Source of the DNA: Acidobacteriota bacterium
Lineage (GTDB): Bacteria; Acidobacteriota; Vicinamibacteria; Vicinamibacterales; UBA2999
Length of the DNA stretch: 64,000 nt
Assembly: GCA_947482665.1 (NCBI GenBank)
Contig: CANKJK010000012.1
Location: forward strand, 65,114 to 129,113
Direction: 5' to 3'
Part shown: piece by piece, positions 9,301-17,544 of the stretch
How the letters are laid out: each line of letters begins with the position of its first letter
Numbering within the stretch: the stretch's first letter is position 1
The notes under the pieces: generated by a model
Told to the model about the DNA's origin: nothing
The model's database searches: none
The model's input: only the letters and a program-made list of their open reading frames with translations
Position numbers and translations under genes: made by a program

Positions 9301-12300
9301 GACCAGTCGGAGATCCAGTCCCAGGTCCAGGCGTCCGTAGTTGTTGTCCACGGCCAGGTCCTCGGCGCTGGTGACCGCCACGTCCAGATCGATGGCATCG
9401 AGCGTGGGACTCGCCGTGGCATCCACGGCCACCGCGTCCTGCTGCCGGCCGAAGGACGCGATGGCGGCGGCCAGGCTTAAGGGCTCTCGATACGCACCCT
9501 GCAGCACATCCAGGCGGCCCGAGAGCTTGGCCCGGCCCCCGAGCGCCAGCGTCAGGGCCGCGTTCACTTCCGAGCGCATCCCCGTCGGCACATCAAGGGC
9601 GACGTGGGTGGCATCGAGGGTGAAGGCACCATCGGTCACCCGCAGGTCCTTGTAGCCGAGGGCGCCGTGCATCGAGACGCGACCGCCATTGACCGTGCCT
9701 GCCAACTGCTCGATCTCGATGCGATCCGGCCGGAGCATGATGGCGCCGGCGACACCGGAGAGCCCGAGTCGTGGCTCGCTCAGAAGCAGTTCGCCGTCTC
9801 GCAGCCGAAGCACGCCGTCGGCCACGGGCGTTCCCACGGTGCCCTTGATGGTCAGGGACAAGTCGCCGGTTCCCTCGGTGGCGGCGTCCGGCAGGAAGAG
9901 GCTCAGCAGCCGGAGGCTGATGGCGCCATCCACCTGCAGGTCGACCGGATCCGCGGGGCGGAGGCCCGCTGTGCCCGTGAGTTGCAGGGGGCTGCCCGCC
10001 AGCGCCCAGTGCCAGTCGGCCGCGCGAAGGATGCCGGACTCCAGTTCGAGCCGCGTGGGCCGCGTCTGCTCGACCGGCACGCCGTCCGAGTTGAGACTGA
10101 ACTCGGACATCACCAGCGATCCGTTCAGGTGATCGAGCGCGGGACGGTCGGCCTGGAGATCGATGCGCAGTGCGGCACCCCCGGTCAGTTTCGACAGGCG
10201 GACCGGGTCCAGGAAAGGTTCGAGGACCGCGGGTGTGACCGTGTCGAGTGTGACGCGGGCCGAGGCCGCGCCATCCGTCACCCCAGCCGCTGGGATCACC
10301 CGCGCGGGCAGCCACGCGTCCAGGAAGCGGAGTGGCATGCGCGCCTGACCTGCGAGCACGGCTCCCTGCCAGTGCGCTTCCAGCACGGGCACGTCCACGA
10401 CACCGTGCTCCAGCGTGGCGGTGGCCGTCAGCGCGGTGGCCTCGGGATAGCCGGGCCAGGATCCGCGACCGGCCGTCACCTGCACCGTGCCGCCGAGGAC
10501 GGGAGCGTCGAGCGTCCCCGACGCGTGCGCGTCGAGCGTGAACGCGCCGTCGAGGCCAAACGCCGCGGGTGCCCCTGCGGCCACCATCCACGTGTGCAGG
10601 TCGGCCAGATTCCCCTTGACCTGCAGCGAGAGGGCGTCGCCAGCGGTCGCGCCGAGGTTGCCCGAGATCTCGGCCGTTGTGGTTCCCGTCCGCACGCGCA
10701 GCGACTCCACCGCGAGTCTGCCGGCGGCGTAGCGCGCGACGGCGGGCTGCTCAAGCGCCAGCGCGGTCTCGTCCGTGCGCAGGTCGAACGCCTCGAGCGT
10801 GAGGTCCCCGGCCATCTCCGAGGGCGCGCCGGCCTCGCCCGTCGCCGTGACCCGGCCGCGCACCACGCCAGACAGCCCGTGCAGCTGCGGTGGGAGTGAC
10901 CAACCCAGGCTCGCGATGACGGCGGCGACATCGGGTGTTCCCTCGGCGGTGACGGTCATCGCGTAGGGCGCGCGGGGAGCGATGGCGGCGCGCGCGGTGA
11001 GGGCGAGTGCCGGTGCCTCGGCGGTCACCGTGACGGCGTCATCCGCCACGCGGATGTCGGCGCGGATCGCGTCGACGTGCGCATCGCCCCAACGCAGGTC
11101 GGCGACGCGGATTTGCCCGCCGCCCTCCGGGTGTTCGGGTGTGCCGTGCAGGTCCAATGCGCCGTCGAGTACGGTCGACAGGGGCCAGTCGCCAGCAGCC
11201 GTCGAGATTGGGGAGAGGCGGAAGGATTCGGCCTGGAGCGCCAGTCCGTGCCGGTCTCCGGTCAGGCTGTACTCGCCCGTCGCCGTCACTCGTCCGCCGG
11301 TGGGCTGCCGGATCTCGGCGCGCGTCAGTGCCAGTGACGACTGTGATGCGAGGGCTGTCGCAGACAGGTTCCCCAGCGTCTGCCCAGCGATGCCCAGGTC
11401 GTCCCCCGCCAGCGTGATGGTGGCCGTCGGCGCCGTGAGCGTGCCTGCAAGATCCGCATGGCCCGTCAGTCGGCCCGTCGGTCGCCAGTCGGCTGCCGTG
11501 GGGCCGAGCGCGGCGACGTTGCCGACCACGATATCCACGCTGCCCTCGAGCGTGCGCCTGGGAAGGCCCATCGCGGCGCGGCCGCTGAGGGTGTTGCCGC
11601 CCATCGTTGCCGTGAGGTCGTCGATGGCGATGAGTCCCGTATTCGCCCGGAGGTTCAGCCGGGCCGAGAGGGCGTCCGCGCCGGGCACGTGTGCGTCAGT
11701 GAGGCCCAGGCTGCCGGTGACGACGGGCGACGCCAGCGTGCCCGCCAATTGCAGATCCGCTCGGAGACGGCCCGCGTCCGGCGTCGGCCAGGCGCGTGGC
11801 CAGAATCCCATGCGGCCCGCCGTGGACGCGAGCCGCGCGAGATCGTCCGCGGACGCGGCAATCGCGCCGCGGAGCGTGGAGTTCGTGAGGCTCGCCTCCG
11901 CGACTTCACCGTGGGCTGCGGCGTCGATGGTGGCGCCGTCGAGCGTGATCGCGGTGTGTGCGCGCCAAGTATTGTGTGACGCGGCGAGGGCGACGATGCC
12001 GGTCACCGCCGTGTGGGGCTGGAGGTCCGCGCGGACAGTGGCGTCAACGGCCAGCGTCGGGGCGCCCGCGAGGGTGGCGGTGAGGGTGGCGCGCCCGCTG
12101 AGCCTGGTATCGCGTAGCGCCTGCTGACCGGCGTCCGCGAGGGCTGACAACGGAATGTCGCGCCACGAGACCTGGGACGTCGCCTTCAGCGTGTCGAAGT
12201 CCAGTTGCCCTCGCCCCTCCACGAGGCCCGAACCCAGACGCACCGTGGCCGACTTGACCGTCAGCGTGCGCGTCGTCGCGTTGAGGTGCGCTGTGAGTGC

Positions 12301-13191
12301 GCGTGCGGCCACGGTGGTCCAGCGGAGCTCGCTCGACTCAAGCTCGAGGGAGATCTCCGGGGAGTCCATCGAACCGCTGATCTGGCCGGTCAGTCCGAGC
12401 GTGCCGGTGACGGGCGCTCCCGCCGTGAGGGCGGCGGACAGGGGGCCAAGGGCGAGAGTGCTCTCCATCCGCAGCGCGAGTGAGGCCGGAGCCCCGAAGA
12501 GGCCGGCGCGACCATCGAGGCGCAGACGGCCCAGGTCACTCGCGTACACGAGTCGGTCGAGGGAGAGCGTCACGCCGTCATAGGCAAGCGAGCCATCGAG
12601 CGTACCGTGGGTAGACAGTCCCGGCGTCTGCAGCGACAGCCCGCGCGCGACCAGGATGTGCCCCGTGGAGGTGCGGCCGTCGGGCATCAGGTCGAACGAG
12701 AGATCCTCGGCCGCGACATGCCGCTTGCCCGCCGCATCGTCATAGCGAACGGTCGCGTGAGTGACCTGTATGTGCCCCAGGTCCAGGCGCGCCAGCGGTG
12801 CGGCACCAGGTGTGCCCGTGGGCAGGTTCAGGGAGCCGTCCGCCTCCGTCGCCACGGTCAGCGTCGGGCGCGTGAGCGTGACTTCCTCGGTGCGGATGCC
12901 ACTGAACAGCGCGGCCCAGGGCAGGTCGACCTGAATGTCGTCGGCGATGAGAAAGGGCGTGCTGGCGTGGCTGGCTGAGACGCGGACACCCCGAAGGTGG
13001 AACCGCAACGTGAAGAGGTTGTAGGAGAGTGCGTCGAAGGACACGCGAAGGCCCCGCGTCTCAAGCCACGAGACGGCCTGCCTGCCAATCAGCGCCCGAG
13101 CTGGTGGGGAATGGGCTCCGGCCAGCCCCAGCGCGCAGACGGTCACCAGGATCAACCAGGCGAATGTTGCCGGCACGCGGGTCTTCGTCAT
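6379..13191 (-). CDS. TamB-type domain fused to POTRA repeats and an Omp85 beta-barrel
   Basis: One uninterrupted frame encodes about 2270 residues from the ATG at 13191. Further upstream in-frame codons would run into the divergent gene's leader and are rejected. An N-terminal hydrophobic segment (about 8-27) is followed by some 1230 residues of beta-rich, low-complexity AsmA/TamB-like sequence. A TamB C-terminal (DUF490) region occupies about 1260-1440, with the characteristic ADIVSLLATGR near 1387. Around 1536 this passes directly into several POTRA-like repeats. From about 1937 a 16-strand-type Omp85 barrel follows, with the conserved VRGY loop motif near 2167 and a terminal Phe. In E. 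coli, TamB (inner-membrane anchored) and TamA (outer-membrane Omp85) are separate proteins that bind through the TamB C-terminus and a TamA POTRA domain. Here the order in the polypeptide places those interacting parts side by side, so one chain could bridge the periplasm. Whether the N-terminal segment is an anchor or a cleaved signal is unresolved. Confidence 0.88.
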   Translation of the reverse strand: MTKTRVPATFAWLILVTVCALGLAGAHSPPARALIGRQAVSWLETRGLRVSFDALSYNLFTLRFHLRGVRVSASHASTPFLIADDIQVDLPWAALFSGIRTEEVTLTRPTLTVATEADGSLNLPTGTPGAAPLARLDLGHIQVTHATVRYDDAAGKRHVAAEDLSFDLMPDGRTSTGHILVARGLSLQTPGLSTHGTLDGSLAYDGVTLSLDRLVYASDLGRLRLDGRAGLFGAPASLALRMESTLALGPLSAALTAGAPVTGTLGLTGQISGSMDSPEISLELESSELRWTTVAARALTAHLNATTRTLTVKSATVRLGSGLVEGRGQLDFDTLKATSQVSWRDIPLSALADAGQQALRDTRLSGRATLTATLAGAPTLAVDATVRADLQPHTAVTGIVALAASHNTWRAHTAITLDGATIDAAAHGEVAEASLTNSTLRGAIAASADDLARLASTAGRMGFWPRAWPTPDAGRLRADLQLAGTLASPVVTGSLGLTDAHVPGADALSARLNLRANTGLIAIDDLTATMGGNTLSGRAAMGLPRRTLEGSVDIVVGNVAALGPTAADWRPTGRLTGHADLAGTLTAPTATITLAGDDLGIAGQTLGNLSATALASQSSLALTRAEIRQPTGGRVTATGEYSLTGDRHGLALQAESFRLSPISTAAGDWPLSTVLDGALDLHGTPEHPEGGGQIRVADLRWGDAHVDAIRADIRVADDAVTVTAEAPALALTARAAIAPRAPYAMTVTAEGTPDVAAVIASLGWSLPPQLHGLSGVVRGRVTATGEAGAPSEMAGDLTLEAFDLRTDETALALEQPAVARYAAGRLAVESLRVRTGTTTAEISGNLGATAGDALSLQVKGNLADLHTWMVAAGAPAAFGLDGAFTLDAHASGTLDAPVLGGTVQVTAGRGSWPGYPEATALTATATLEHGVVDVPVLEAHWQGAVLAGQARMPLRFLDAWLPARVIPAAGVTDGAASARVTLDTVTPAVLEPFLDPVRLSKLTGGAALRIDLQADRPALDHLNGSLVMSEFSLNSDGVPVEQTRPTRLELESGILRAADWHWALAGSPLQLTGTAGLRPADPVDLQVDGAISLRLLSLFLPDAATEGTGDLSLTIKGTVGTPVADGVLRLRDGELLLSEPRLGLSGVAGAIMLRPDRIEIEQLAGTVNGGRVSMHGALGYKDLRVTDGAFTLDATHVALDVPTGMRSEVNAALTLALGGRAKLSGRLDVLQGAYREPLSLAAAIASFGRQQDAVAVDATASPTLDAIDLDVAVTSAEDLAVDNNYGRLDLGLDLRLVGTAASPAVVGRAAVREGGVLFLGGRTYVIDRGVIDFSDPHAIVPQLDISGRTRVDGTNDAGSPTQYDITLTVTGTPDTLTTTLTSTPDRPQADIVSLLATGRLADQIGGAGASVARDQFLGYLSGETLGFAAKAIGMDSIRFERGANQDALASDASLAGEVNPAQRLTIARRISGAAQVTVSQNLRDTGRLTWIVAVTPTRAVEVRAISRDDTSRSYEVRHDVSFGGPAAPPTTRQEQPGRISAIRFTGEPVLAVAALTRRLHLHAGDRFDFYRWQQDRSRLRQLYLDLGYREVKVSARQTREQGPDVALDYNIAAGARTAIEITGERLSAQLVQQIDRIWSNALLEIGLLTDVTSAVRTALADEGYLRARVRVTRVAPDATSALARLRVAVARGPRSATRTLAVTGNTHITTAEVHDAADTLGVGAWMKPASLADALTQMYRQRGFLAATVSAGPVTYSTSAATLPVTVREGEPFSIGQIAIVGTQARTDARARQDLGLTEGARYTAETIPPARQRLLRAYAAEGFNAVQAEVRTTVHVATATVDVTVQMQEGVQQILEAVTVMGDTGVHDGVVTDALQLTPGAPANLDAFYAGRRRLFQTGLFSRADVTAVPTGAPQTAPGIEAVRAEVTLLPVQPWRIRYGVNVTDESAPVADQGRTFGGGLSGTLDRTGLFGRPGSSLLSVRYNNDQRVIRGSVSWPRLFGRALSSRLYVSRSRDSVNGAQILSFITDRTTLTAEQRFHIGGRVQVSYSYQFERNHVFDPNANPADPFALNERWRQARLASSVVFDTRNDALEPVRGTLHSSTVEYGLEALGRAGRFVKYSLQQFLFVRPVPRVVSASAVRLNVGKGFGQSLILSERFLAGGANTVRGYAENALAGFDIFGDPIPGQASIVLNQEFRFPVLGRVGGVTFIDAGNVYPRVADLSLASLQVGAGAGLRLRTPVGLFRLDVAAPVPRQNRAVRYSVAFGHVF

Positions 13192-13414
13192 CGGCACTCG
13201 CACTCTGTAACCACCTTGGTCGAGCAACACGTGTACCACGTTCGGGAGGCAAGATCTGTGGCGTGTTGCGCAGGCAGAGCCCGGACGCCGCGTAATTCCG
13301 CCCGGCGCCACGAAAAGACGTGCCGCGCGGCGCGCCGGTCTTGCGCTACTCTCCTGCACCGGGTGCCGCTGTGCATGACTCAGGCGGCCGCACATGCAGG
13401 CAGAGGAGCAGCCG

Positions 13415-13951
13415 ATGACGATCAGAACCACCGCAGTACTTGTCGCAGCAGCCCTGTTGACGGGCTTCACGCTCGGCACGCAGGTCGGAGCCGTGCAGGC
13501 ACCGGCCGACAAGCCGGTCACGGTGCAGCGCGTAGACCACATCAGCGTCTTCGTCCGCAGCGTCGAGAAGACGGCGGAGTTGCACAAACTCCTGCTGGGC
13601 ACCGATGTGCCGACGTTCAGCGAGCCGCCTCGCCAGCCGATCTTTCCGCCCGACTTCAAGGGCGACCGCAACTCGCATCCCCGCTACGGCCACGTCCAGC
13701 TGGCCAACGCGCGCATCGAGCTGATGGAGCCGGTGGGTGGCGAGAGCCGCTGGCGCGAGTTCCTGGCCACGCACGGGCAGGGTGTCGAGCATCTGGGCTT
13801 CGTCGTGGCCGATGTCAAGGAAGCGGCCGCCCGGTTCCAGAAGGCCGGCGGCAAGCTCATCATGGGCGGCTGCGATGGATGCACCGCGCACATCGATATG
13901 CGCGAGCAGCTCGGCTATATCGTTGAGCTGATGCCCGCTCCGAAACAGTAA
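13415..13951 (+). CDS. Exported single-domain VOC/glyoxalase-fold protein
   Basis: The ATG at 13415 is preferred over one at 13394 because GAGGAG lies seven bases upstream. The 178-residue product has a signal peptide (hydrophobic stretch TTAVLVAAALLTGFTLG). One vicinal-oxygen-chelate domain follows, opening with QRVDHISVFVRSVEKTAE and containing GHVQLANARIELMEP and GVEHLGFVVADVKEAA; the His and Glu residues in these segments are the expected metal ligands. VOC enzymes include glyoxalases, extradiol dioxygenases and epimerases. The reaction cannot be assigned, and export is unusual for the family. A related tandem form is at 20649. Confidence 0.8.
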   Translation: MTIRTTAVLVAAALLTGFTLGTQVGAVQAPADKPVTVQRVDHISVFVRSVEKTAELHKLLLGTDVPTFSEPPRQPIFPPDFKGDRNSHPRYGHVQLANARIELMEPVGGESRWREFLATHGQGVEHLGFVVADVKEAAARFQKAGGKLIMGGCDGCTAHIDMREQLGYIVELMPAPKQ

Positions 13952-13982
13952 GCGGGAGTTTGCGCGTTACGATAACGTCCCG

Positions 13983-14867
13983 ATGGACGTCCGTATCTTT
14001 CCGAACTCACGTCGGCCCGGCATCGGCCTGCGCCCCCACCGCGAGGGGCAGCGCCCGTTGCTGCCGCAACATGCCCGCCATTGCCCGGTGCTTGAGGCCG
14101 GCAATACCCTCGGCTTTCTCGTGCATCCCCCACTCGCGGAGCGCGAGTCCTACGTCGTGGAGTATCACGGCGAGGGGCGCTATCACTTCGGCTACTCGAT
14201 TCAGACGGATGCGACGGAGTGGAAGACGCTCTTTGCCGTCGACTTTCAGTTGTCAGTCGGCGGCACCGGCGCGCGCCGGGAAGACGTCACCCTGATGATT
14301 GAGCCTTCGGAGCAGGCCCGTGACCTGGCGCTGACGATGATGCGGATGTTCATCGTCCCGGGCGACCTGGGCACGCCGGCCGGCGCCGTCACGCTGCGCG
14401 GAGCCTGGAACTTCCGGACGCCAGAGGGGTGGGACACGGTCTACACCCAGGTGTTCAACAACATCGAGCGCCCGGTGGCGCCGATGATGTCGATTCGCGT
14501 GGAAACCGACTGGTACGTCCACGAGACCGAGTTCCGCTACGTGCTGCAGCCCGGCGAGTCGATCACGGGTGCCCATAACCTGCCGGTCGGACAGGTCTTC
14601 TTCGTCCCCCGGGATGAGATCCGGCTGAAGGACTGCACGGAGGCGGAGTTGGCGGCGCTCCAGATCGCCCGCGATGCCTTTGCCAAAGGCAAGGCTGGCG
14701 AGAAGCTCAAGACCCCGTATGGGCTCGAGTACAGCCCCTTCTATCTGAAGGTCAGCCGGGCGCAGGCGGCGGCTCAGGCCGGGCGTGGCAAGGCCGAAGG
14801 CGAAGAAAGTGGGCCCCCAACCCGGCGGACAGACGACCCCGCCGATTCGGCTGACGGGCAGGAGTGA
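13983..14867 (+). CDS. Conserved hypothetical protein, DUF6065-like
   Basis: This 294-residue protein has no signal peptide or membrane segment. The middle contains TLRGAWNFRTPEGW, then RVETDWY, then a segment with GESITG and VFFVPRDE. This ordering resembles DUF6065 proteins, which are of unknown function; the resemblance is by eye. The C-terminal 40 residues are polar and probably disordered. It begins 31 bases after the VOC gene on the same strand, so co-transcription is possible. Confidence 0.6.
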   Translation: MDVRIFPNSRRPGIGLRPHREGQRPLLPQHARHCPVLEAGNTLGFLVHPPLAERESYVVEYHGEGRYHFGYSIQTDATEWKTLFAVDFQLSVGGTGARREDVTLMIEPSEQARDLALTMMRMFIVPGDLGTPAGAVTLRGAWNFRTPEGWDTVYTQVFNNIERPVAPMMSIRVETDWYVHETEFRYVLQPGESITGAHNLPVGQVFFVPRDEIRLKDCTEAELAALQIARDAFAKGKAGEKLKTPYGLEYSPFYLKVSRAQAAAQAGRGKAEGEESGPPTRRTDDPADSADGQE

Positions 14868-15020
14868 GCCGAAATATCTGAAATATGGCCTGAAATCGTG
14901 TGCTCTTCCCACATTCTGGCGTCTGAATCGGCTCGGAGGGCGCCTGCGAGAGGTTGCGACAACCTGAGCCGTCGAAGCGTGATAGTTTCTGTGAACCTTT
15001 TTAGACCAGTGACTACTTCT

Positions 15021-17510
15021 ATGCCTAAGAATCTCCGCGTCTCCTGTGCTCTCGCAATCCTCCTGGGCGTGATCCCGGCCCTCTCTTCTGCCGCTGCTAC
15101 CGGTCAGGCGGCTGCGAAGCCCGCTGCGGCCGCCATCAAGCCCGCCGCGGTCGCCGCGAAAGCCGCGGCCCCTGCTGCCGAACCGGCGCCCGATGTGCAG
15201 GCGTTCGTGAAGCAGTACTGCGTGAGCTGCCACAACGAACGTAACAAGAAGGCCGTCCGCAACTTCGCGCTCGATGCGGTCGATATGAGCACGGTTGCCC
15301 AGCGTGGCGACATCTGGGAGAAGGTTGTGACGAAGCTGCGCGCCGGCCAGATGCCGCCGCAGTCCGCCCGCCGCCCGGAGCGCGAACTCTCGCAGAAGGT
15401 GGCCGGATGGCTGGAGTCTGAGCTGGATCGCCAGGCGATCGCCAAGCCCAACCCCGGACGCACGGACGCGCTGCATCGCCTGAGCCGCACGGAGTACAAG
15501 AACACCGTCCGCGATCTGCTCGGGCTTGAAATCGATGTCGAGAACCTCCTGCCGCCCGACCCGCTCGGCGGCGGCGACGCCAACTTCGACAACATCGCCA
15601 GCTCGCTGCGCATGAGCCAGTCGCTGCTGGAGCGCTACATCACAGTGGCGCGCCGTGTCAGCCGCACCGCGCTGAGCGGTGCGACGCCCGCGTCGACCCA
15701 GATGTTCAAGGCGCCGCAGGGGCTGCGCCAGGACATCCGCCTCGACGGCATGCCCTTCGGCACGCGCGGCGGGTGGACGGCCACCTATGTGTTCCCGCTG
15801 GATGGTGTCTATAAGATCGACATCGCCCTGGGTTCCTCGCTCGGCGGCGATGGCTTTGGTTCGGCGGACCTCCCCGGAGAGTCGCTCGAACTGAGCATGG
15901 ACGGCGAACAGGTCAAGGAATGGGCGGTCCAGAAGCCCGCGGGGCGTGGACCTGGTGGTCCGATGGGCAACCGTGCCAGCCCGTATGTGCTCGACCTGCC
16001 CGTGAAGGCTGGTCAGCACACGCTGATCGCCACCTTCCGTAAGGTGCGCCCCCAAGTGGAGCAGGAAGGCGACCGCCTGCCCTTCGTTGGCCAGCAGCTG
16101 CCCGGTAACGCAGCGCCGCCCGGCGTGAACTCGATCGCCATCATTGGTCCCCAGCAGGTGCTCGGCAAGGGCGACACGCCCAGCCGCCGCCGGATTCTGG
16201 CGTGCACCCCCAAGACCACGGCCGAAGAAGAACCGTGCGCTCGCCGGATTCTGGCGTCGCTGGCGCGCCGCGGCTATCGTCGGCCGTCAAACGCCGACGA
16301 CCTGTCCTTCCTGATGCGCTATTACACCGAGGGCCGTCAGGGTGCCGACTTTGACTCCGGCATCGAGCGCGCGGTGCGCGCCCTCCTGGTCAGCCCGGAC
16401 TTCCTCTTCCGCACGGAACTCGACCCGGCCGGCGTGGCGGCGGGTGCTGCCTATAAGGTCAATGACCTTGAACTGGCCTCGCGGCTCTCCTTCTTCCTCT
16501 GGAGCAGCATCCCGGACGATGAACTGCTGGACGTGGCGATCAAGGGCCAGCTCAAGACACCGGCCGTGCTCGAGAAGCAGACGCGCCGCATGCTGAAGGA
16601 CCCGCGCGCCGCCGCGATGACGCAGAACTTCGCGTCCTTCTACCTCTGGATCCGCAACGTGAAGGATGCCGTGTTCGACGCGGACCTCTATCCCAACTTC
16701 GACGAGACGCTCAAGCAGGCGATGGCGCGGGAGACGGAGCTGTTCTTTGACAGCATCCGCAGCGAAGACCGCAGCATCCTGACGTTGCTCGATGCTGACT
16801 ACACCTTCCTCAACGACCGCCTGGCTCTGCACTACGGGATCCAGGGCGTGGCCGGTTCGGACTTCCGCCGCGTGTCGCTTGCGGCAGACAGCCCGCGGCG
16901 CGGCCTGTTCGGCAAGGGCAGCATCCTGACGGTGACCTCGGTGCCGACGCGCACCTCGCCGGTAAAGCGGGGCAAGTGGCTGCTGGACAACGTCCTTGGC
17001 GTGCCGCCGCCACCGCCGCCCGCGAACGTGCCGCCGCTGCCGGAACAGAAGCAGAACGACGGCCGGGTGCTCTCGGTGCGTGAACTCATGGCGAAGCACC
17101 GGGCCAACCCGGTGTGCGCGGGCTGCCACAGCGTGATTGACCCGGTTGGGTTTGCGCTGGAGCAGTTTGATGCGACGGGCCGGTGGCGCGAAGTCGACCG
17201 CTCGTTCACGCGCATTGACCCGGCCGGCACGATGCCGGATGGCGCGAAGTTCTCCACACTGGGAGACTTCCGCAAGACCGTGACCGCCAACCCCGGTCCG
17301 TTCCTGCGCACCGTGACGGAGAAGCTGGTGATTTACGCGACCGGTCGGCCGTTCGAGGCGTATGATGCCCCGGCTGTGCGCCAGGTGGTCCGTGGCGCGG
17401 CCGCCAACGGCTATCGGTTCAACGACCTCGTGGTGGGTGTGGTGAAGAGCGCGCCGTTCCAGATGCGGCGCACCCCGGACGCGTCGACGCAAGTCGCGTC
17501 CGCGCAGTAA
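15021..17510 (+). CDS. Exported DUF1592-type multi-domain cytochrome c (module A)
   Basis: The ATG at 15021 is chosen because it begins a signal peptide (MPKNLRVSCALAILLGVIPA); the open frame extends further upstream without a sensible N-terminus. After an Ala/Lys-rich linker comes a first haem site, CVSCH, near residue 66. Then come DUF1587 (HRLSRTEYKNTVRDLLGL), DUF1595 (ARRILASLARRGYRRP), DUF1592 (LASRLSFFLWSSIPDDELLD), DUF1588 with a second haem site CAGCH near 698, and DUF1585 at the C-terminus, ending in PFQMRR. These are the planctomycete-type cytochrome families of unknown substrate. It is the first gene of module A, 34 bases before the ankyrin gene. Related copies are at 26248 and 40258. 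Confidence 0.88.
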   Translation: MPKNLRVSCALAILLGVIPALSSAAATGQAAAKPAAAAIKPAAVAAKAAAPAAEPAPDVQAFVKQYCVSCHNERNKKAVRNFALDAVDMSTVAQRGDIWEKVVTKLRAGQMPPQSARRPERELSQKVAGWLESELDRQAIAKPNPGRTDALHRLSRTEYKNTVRDLLGLEIDVENLLPPDPLGGGDANFDNIASSLRMSQSLLERYITVARRVSRTALSGATPASTQMFKAPQGLRQDIRLDGMPFGTRGGWTATYVFPLDGVYKIDIALGSSLGGDGFGSADLPGESLELSMDGEQVKEWAVQKPAGRGPGGPMGNRASPYVLDLPVKAGQHTLIATFRKVRPQVEQEGDRLPFVGQQLPGNAAPPGVNSIAIIGPQQVLGKGDTPSRRRILACTPKTTAEEEPCARRILASLARRGYRRPSNADDLSFLMRYYTEGRQGADFDSGIERAVRALLVSPDFLFRTELDPAGVAAGAAYKVNDLELASRLSFFLWSSIPDDELLDVAIKGQLKTPAVLEKQTRRMLKDPRAAAMTQNFASFYLWIRNVKDAVFDADLYPNFDETLKQAMARETELFFDSIRSEDRSILTLLDADYTFLNDRLALHYGIQGVAGSDFRRVSLAADSPRRGLFGKGSILTVTSVPTRTSPVKRGKWLLDNVLGVPPPPPPANVPPLPEQKQNDGRVLSVRELMAKHRANPVCAGCHSVIDPVGFALEQFDATGRWREVDRSFTRIDPAGTMPDGAKFSTLGDFRKTVTANPGPFLRTVTEKLVIYATGRPFEAYDAPAVRQVVRGAAANGYRFNDLVVGVVKSAPFQMRRTPDASTQVASAQ

Positions 17511-17544
17511 GACAGACCTGGAATCGGTGCTGAGGAGACAACTG

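Noticed and set aside
14253-16055. 600-codon minus-strand open frame opposite module A
   Set aside because: It spans two unrelated plus-strand genes and has no family features.
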